This document shows positions 37,755-41,191 of a DNA stretch of 41,191 nt, one piece after another (the first letter of the stretch is position 1; each line of letters opens with the position of its first letter). The position numbers and the translations under genes are program-made. Origin of the DNA: Chloroflexota bacterium (GTDB lineage Bacteria; Chloroflexota; Dehalococcoidia; Lucifugimonadales; G022566795); contig JADFIF010000008.1 in NCBI GenBank assembly GCA_022566795.1, positions 1 through 41,191 of the forward strand, in the 5' to 3' direction. The notes under the pieces were generated by a model that saw only the letters and a program-made list of their open reading frames with translations, was not told the DNA's origin and did no database searches.

Positions 37755-39138
37755 CTGCGTCACCTCCTTCTGGTGTTGCATCGGCTGGTGTTGCATCGGC
37801 TGGTGTTGCATCGGGTTCATCGTCTGAGGCGTGTTCGGGCTCTTGTCCCTGAGCATTCTCAGAAGCCGCCTCGCCCTTGGCTATTGCGACGAGCCTGTCG
37901 ATGGTCCTTTCGACCAGCAGCGATCGTCGCAGCGAGCCCCTGAGCTCGTCCGAGTCCTCGACTTGAGGGGCCCCTTCACGGGACTCGCTCAGCATCTCGC
38001 TCACTTTTTCTTCGACCTCTTCATCCGACACCGTCATGTCTTCGGCCTCTGCCACCCTGGTCAGCAAAAAGGTACGCTTGAGCCTTCCGATGGCCTCATC
38101 TTGCGTCTCGGTCCGCATCTCCTCGGCGGTCTTGCCCAAGGAGCGCAGATAATCGTCCATCCTAACGTTGATCTGGCTCAGCACCCGCGCCTGGTCGTCC
38201 TGAATGTGCTCGGCCTCATGCTCGACCATCAGCGGCGAGAGCTCTACCTCGGCGCCGTCTACCAGCGCCTGCAGCACCGCGTCTCGGTAGCGTCGATCGG
38301 AGGCTTGCTCGGCCTCGGTGGCGAGCTCTTTGTTTACCTCTTGACGGAGCGCATCCAGGCTCTCGTGTCCATCGCCGACACCTTTGGCGAACTCGTCGTC
38401 GAGCTCGGGGAGGATACGCTCTTTGATCTCGCTCGCCGTCACGGTGAGCCCTACCCGCCCGCCCGCGATAGTCTGGTCCATGAAGTCCGCGGGCAGCTCC
38501 AACTCGAACGCTTTGGCTGAGCCGCTCTCGATCCCCACAAGCTGCTGGGAAAAGCCTGGGAAGGGCCGAGTGCTGTCTTCGTCGACAAAGTAGACGGCGT
38601 TCTGCTCGTTCAGTACTGTCCGGCCGGCGACGGTCCCGACGGCGGCCATCGTAATGAGATCGCCCGCCTGGACTGGCCGGTCCACCGGCTCCCAGGCCGC
38701 CATGCTTTCTCGAAGCTGCTCCAGCCGTTGGTCGACATCCTCCTCCGTGACCTCCACGGGCTCCACCGGAATCCGGATGTCGGTGTACGAGGCGAGGTCG
38801 ATCTTTGGGACGAGAGGAACGGTGGCCTTCAGGGAAAAGGGGCTGATTTCGACGAGCTCGAGCCTCGGAAGACCGGCGGCGTCCAACTCCTGCTCGGAGA
38901 TCGCCCGGTCAGTAACCTCCGGCAGCATCGTGTCCAAGACCTCGTTTATGAGGCCTTCTCGGCCCACCACCTGCTCGACGCGCCAGCGTGGGGCCTTGCC
39001 TTTGCGGAAACCCGGCACCGAGATTCGCTGAACGACCCGCCTGTACCCCCGGTCGAGGTACGGTCCCAAATCATCGTCCTCTAGCTCTATGAGCAGGACG
39101 GTTTGACGGTCCACGACCTCTTCCTGAGTAATTTTCAC
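37738..39138 (-). CDS. tig: Trigger factor
   Basis: [31 protein letters not shown]; PPIase and C-terminal domains; upstream of clpP-clpX. Confidence 0.94.
   Translation of the reverse strand: MKITQEEVVDRQTVLLIELEDDDLGPYLDRGYRRVVQRISVPGFRKGKAPRWRVEQVVGREGLINEVLDTMLPEVTDRAISEQELDAAGLPRLELVEISPFSLKATVPLVPKIDLASYTDIRIPVEPVEVTEEDVDQRLEQLRESMAAWEPVDRPVQAGDLITMAAVGTVAGRTVLNEQNAVYFVDEDSTRPFPGFSQQLVGIESGSAKAFELELPADFMDQTIAGGRVGLTVTASEIKERILPELDDEFAKGVGDGHESLDALRQEVNKELATEAEQASDRRYRDAVLQALVDGAEVELSPLMVEHEAEHIQDDQARVLSQINVRMDDYLRSLGKTAEEMRTETQDEAIGRLKRTFLLTRVAEAEDMTVSDEEVEEKVSEMLSESREGAPQVEDSDELRGSLRRSLLVERTIDRLVAIAKGEAASENAQGQEPEHASDDEPDATPADATPADATPEGGDAVDPQT
37771..37815 (-). repeat. 15-bp tandem repeat, 3 copies
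   Basis: tggtgttgcatcggc x2 + tggtgttgcatcggg, encoding (ADATP) in tig and (MQHQP) in the clpP frame. Confidence 0.95.
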
Positions 39139-39245
39139 AGCGGCTCCAGCGAACTCTGCCGAGTCGAGGCATCAGCCCTTATCGGGACTCTGCTCGGAAC
39201 GGTACTCCTACTCACCCGATGCGGCAATGCGCCACACGGAAATAA

Positions 39246-39296
39246 AACGCCCAAACTCCTGCTCCAACGGGAGCGGAACTCAGGCCCTCGGGCGTT
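39246..39296 (-). terminator. Terminator-like nested hairpin upstream of tig
   Basis: Minus strand AACGCCC...TCCGCTCCCGTTGGAGCAGGA...GGGCGTT followed by TTATTT. Confidence 0.5.
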
Positions 39297-39786
39297 CAGG
39301 CCAAGCCTGTAGCCGTTGGTCTCAGAGACACGACCCCACCCGTCGGCATCCAGCGCCTCTGCCCTCGGCAAACGCTCCGTCTGATTATATCACGGGGGGT
39401 GACATGGGAAAAGAATCCGTTCACTCTGGAGCCTCCTTGCTATAGGGGCCTGATGAACGGTGGAGATACTGAGGTTCAGGGCCTTCCGGTGGCCTCGGAC
39501 ACAGACTCCTCTCCTGGCGTAAAAGGGGCCGGATCGGTGGGTCCAACTGCTCTTCAGCCCTCCGCTAGAAGCCCCGCTCTGGTTGAAAGATACGTCTGCT
39601 GCGCCCGTCGATGGGCCAAGGGGAACCCGCGCTGAAAACGGCCACTGGCCACGGGCTGCGGATGGCTTCACGAAGGGCCTCCGGGTGATGTTGCCATCTA
39701 GCTGGGCAAACTTGACACGCGCGGCGCTGGTTGGTTACGATTCACGGTGACAGTGCCGGATGGACACTCTGATCTGAGGGTCGAGG

Positions 39787-40173
39787 ATGTCGGAGAGGTA
39801 TCAGAGGGAGATCGAGGAGATCCTGGAAGAAGCCGGCGATCTTGTGCCAGCCAAACCCCGCCTCGGAGCGCGACCCGGTTTCTGGCGCCTAATCCGGGCG
39901 TACATTGGCCAGTCTCTCCGCGGCAACCGATGGTCGCTCTCCCCCGGTCGCGTGATGCTCATTGCCGTGTTGTTGCTGTTGGCGGCGCTGGTCCTCCGGG
40001 GCGCGCTGCCGGGTATCGTGGGCCCGCTGGCATGGGCGGGGCTGCTCCTGTTCATCGTCGGTTACGGGCTCTTCTTCGTTAAGCCGCCCAAGATCGAAAA
40101 GCGGTGGCGAGGCCAGACCGTCGAAAGCGGCGGCGAGTCGCTCTGGACGAGACTCCGACGCCGTATGAAATAG
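39787..40173 (+). CDS. Small membrane protein, unknown function
   Basis: 128 aa with two TMs: VMLIAVLLLLAALVLRGALPGIVGPLAWAGLLLFIVGYGLFFVKPPK. Confidence 0.7.
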   Translation: MSERYQREIEEILEEAGDLVPAKPRLGARPGFWRLIRAYIGQSLRGNRWSLSPGRVMLIAVLLLLAALVLRGALPGIVGPLAWAGLLLFIVGYGLFFVKPPKIEKRWRGQTVESGGESLWTRLRRRMK

Positions 40174-40308
40174 GCTGGGACGCCGCCACTTCCGCCCGTC
40201 GATAGCACAGCCCCCTGTGCAGCACACGTCCCTCACCGGCCACCCGTAGGTGCGCCGACCGCTCCCTACGCTCCGTCGGCCTCCGCTGTAGATTCCGTCG
40301 GCAACAAA

Positions 40309-40346
40309 AGCAAGAGGGCCTCGCCCCTCGGCAAAGCCCTCTTGCT
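40309..40346. terminator. Terminator-like hairpin between convergent genes
   Basis: AGCAAGAGGGC (40309-40319) / GCCCTCTTGCT (40336-40346), 11-bp perfect stem. Confidence 0.7.
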
Positions 40347-40366
40347 GTCGTTACGCGACTACCGCC

Positions 40367-41191
40367 CTAAACGGCGCACTCGCCCTCGCCGCGCTCCAGC
40401 TTGTAGATGACGGTCTTGTCCCAGTCCATGTAGCTGTCGATGGTCTCGCGGCTGAGCTCTGGGACCTCAGCCAATTCCGCCAAGATGGGCTCGATGCTCT
40501 CGACGCCCACCCGAACGACGAAGTCCTTGAACTGCTCGCCTTCGTTTCGCTCGTCGCGGTAGTGGGAAAGAATCTTCTTCAAGGCGTCTGGCATACGCTT
40601 GGCGGGAACCTTCGTCTTGACCCGCAGACCTATCCGATCGTCTCCGTCGCCGTAGCTTCCGCCGAGGAACAGCTCGTAGGCCGGTACCTGTCCGCCGGGA
40701 CCCTTCATGGCCGCGCCGTGGAATCCGATGTCGGCAATGTGGTGTTGTCCGCAGCCGTTGGGGCAGCCGCTCATCTTCACGTGCATCTGCTGTATCAAAG
40801 GGTCATCGTCCGTGTCGAACTCCGCCAGCGCATCGCCGACTGCCCTTCCAAGACCCATGGACGAGGTAATCCCAAGCTTGCAGCTATCGGTCCCCGGGCA
40901 TGACACCACATCCGACAGCTGATGCGCTCCGCGGTCACCCAGGCCGATCTCGCCCAGCTGCTGCCAAACCTCGTAGAGGGCCTTCTCGGGCACCCATCTC
41001 AACGCCAGGTTCTGCTGATGCGTAATGCGGACGCGGCCCCCCGCGTACTTGCGAGAGAGCGTGGCCAGCTGATGGAACTGCTCACCCTGGATATCCCCGA
41101 GGGGCAGCTTGACCGTCACGGCTCTGTAACCGTCCTGCTTCTGAGGCTCAACGTTGCTGGCCAGCCACCGATCGAATTCAGCATCCTGGCC
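40367..41191 (-). CDS. Nitrite/sulfite reductase (siroheme, 4Fe-4S), N-terminus cut by window edge
   Basis: Frame open to base 41191 (GQDAEFDRWLASNVEPQKQDGYRAVTVKLPLGDIQGEQF); RITHQQNLALRWV; CPGTDSCKLG and SGCPNGCGQHHIADIGFHG cluster motifs. Confidence 0.9.
   Translation of the reverse strand, partial: GQDAEFDRWLASNVEPQKQDGYRAVTVKLPLGDIQGEQFHQLATLSRKYAGGRVRITHQQNLALRWVPEKALYEVWQQLGEIGLGDRGAHQLSDVVSCPGTDSCKLGITSSMGLGRAVGDALAEFDTDDDPLIQQMHVKMSGCPNGCGQHHIADIGFHGAAMKGPGGQVPAYELFLGGSYGDGDDRIGLRVKTKVPAKRMPDALKKILSHYRDERNEGEQFKDFVVRVGVESIEPILAELAEVPELSRETIDSYMDWDKTVIYKLERGEGECAV

Noticed and set aside
39135-39371. 78-aa minus-strand ORF upstream of tig
   Set aside because: Overlaps a terminator-like hairpin and has no protein-like signal.
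1-41191. CRISPR arrays, tRNA and rRNA genes
   Set aside because: No regularly spaced direct repeats, no convincing cloverleaf or T-loop motif in intergenic regions, and no rRNA-like sequence recognised by eye; a tRNAscan/Rfam run would be decisive.

Overview
GC-rich bacterial chromosome segment. Gene content and intergenic repeat style suggest a Chloroflexota (Dehalococcoidia/SAR202-like) genome; this is inference only. Housekeeping blocks: str operon (rpsL-rpsG-fusA, minus, fusA truncated by the left edge), speD-speE, a uvrD/pcrA helicase, lysA, tig-clpP-clpX, and a nitrite/sulfite reductase truncated by the right edge. Between them are ordinary metabolic genes: ornithine cyclodeaminase family, YceI, SUOX-like, MaoC pair, SDR, amidohydrolase, PAP2, class III aminotransferase, LarE, DUF362, MBL-fold, VanZ-like, amidase and rhomboid. 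Accessory features worth attention: (1) an isolated five-gene phage-tail-like cassette (5142-8814, minus) with no head, terminase, integrase or lysin genes in the window and a tape-measure-like protein of only 143 aa; (2) a VapBC45-like toxin-antitoxin pair followed by an unknown membrane protein (22801-24321); (3) a MITE-like intergenic repeat family with at least five copies, carrying nested REP-like inserts at two fixed positions with filled and empty sites visible side by side; (4) an aminoglycoside-phosphotransferase-like gene split by two compensating frameshifts; (5) a 15-bp minisatellite read in two frames at the tig/clpP junction, suggesting clpP starts at a downstream TTG; (6) a palindrome inside clpX. 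No tRNA, rRNA or CRISPR array was recognised.
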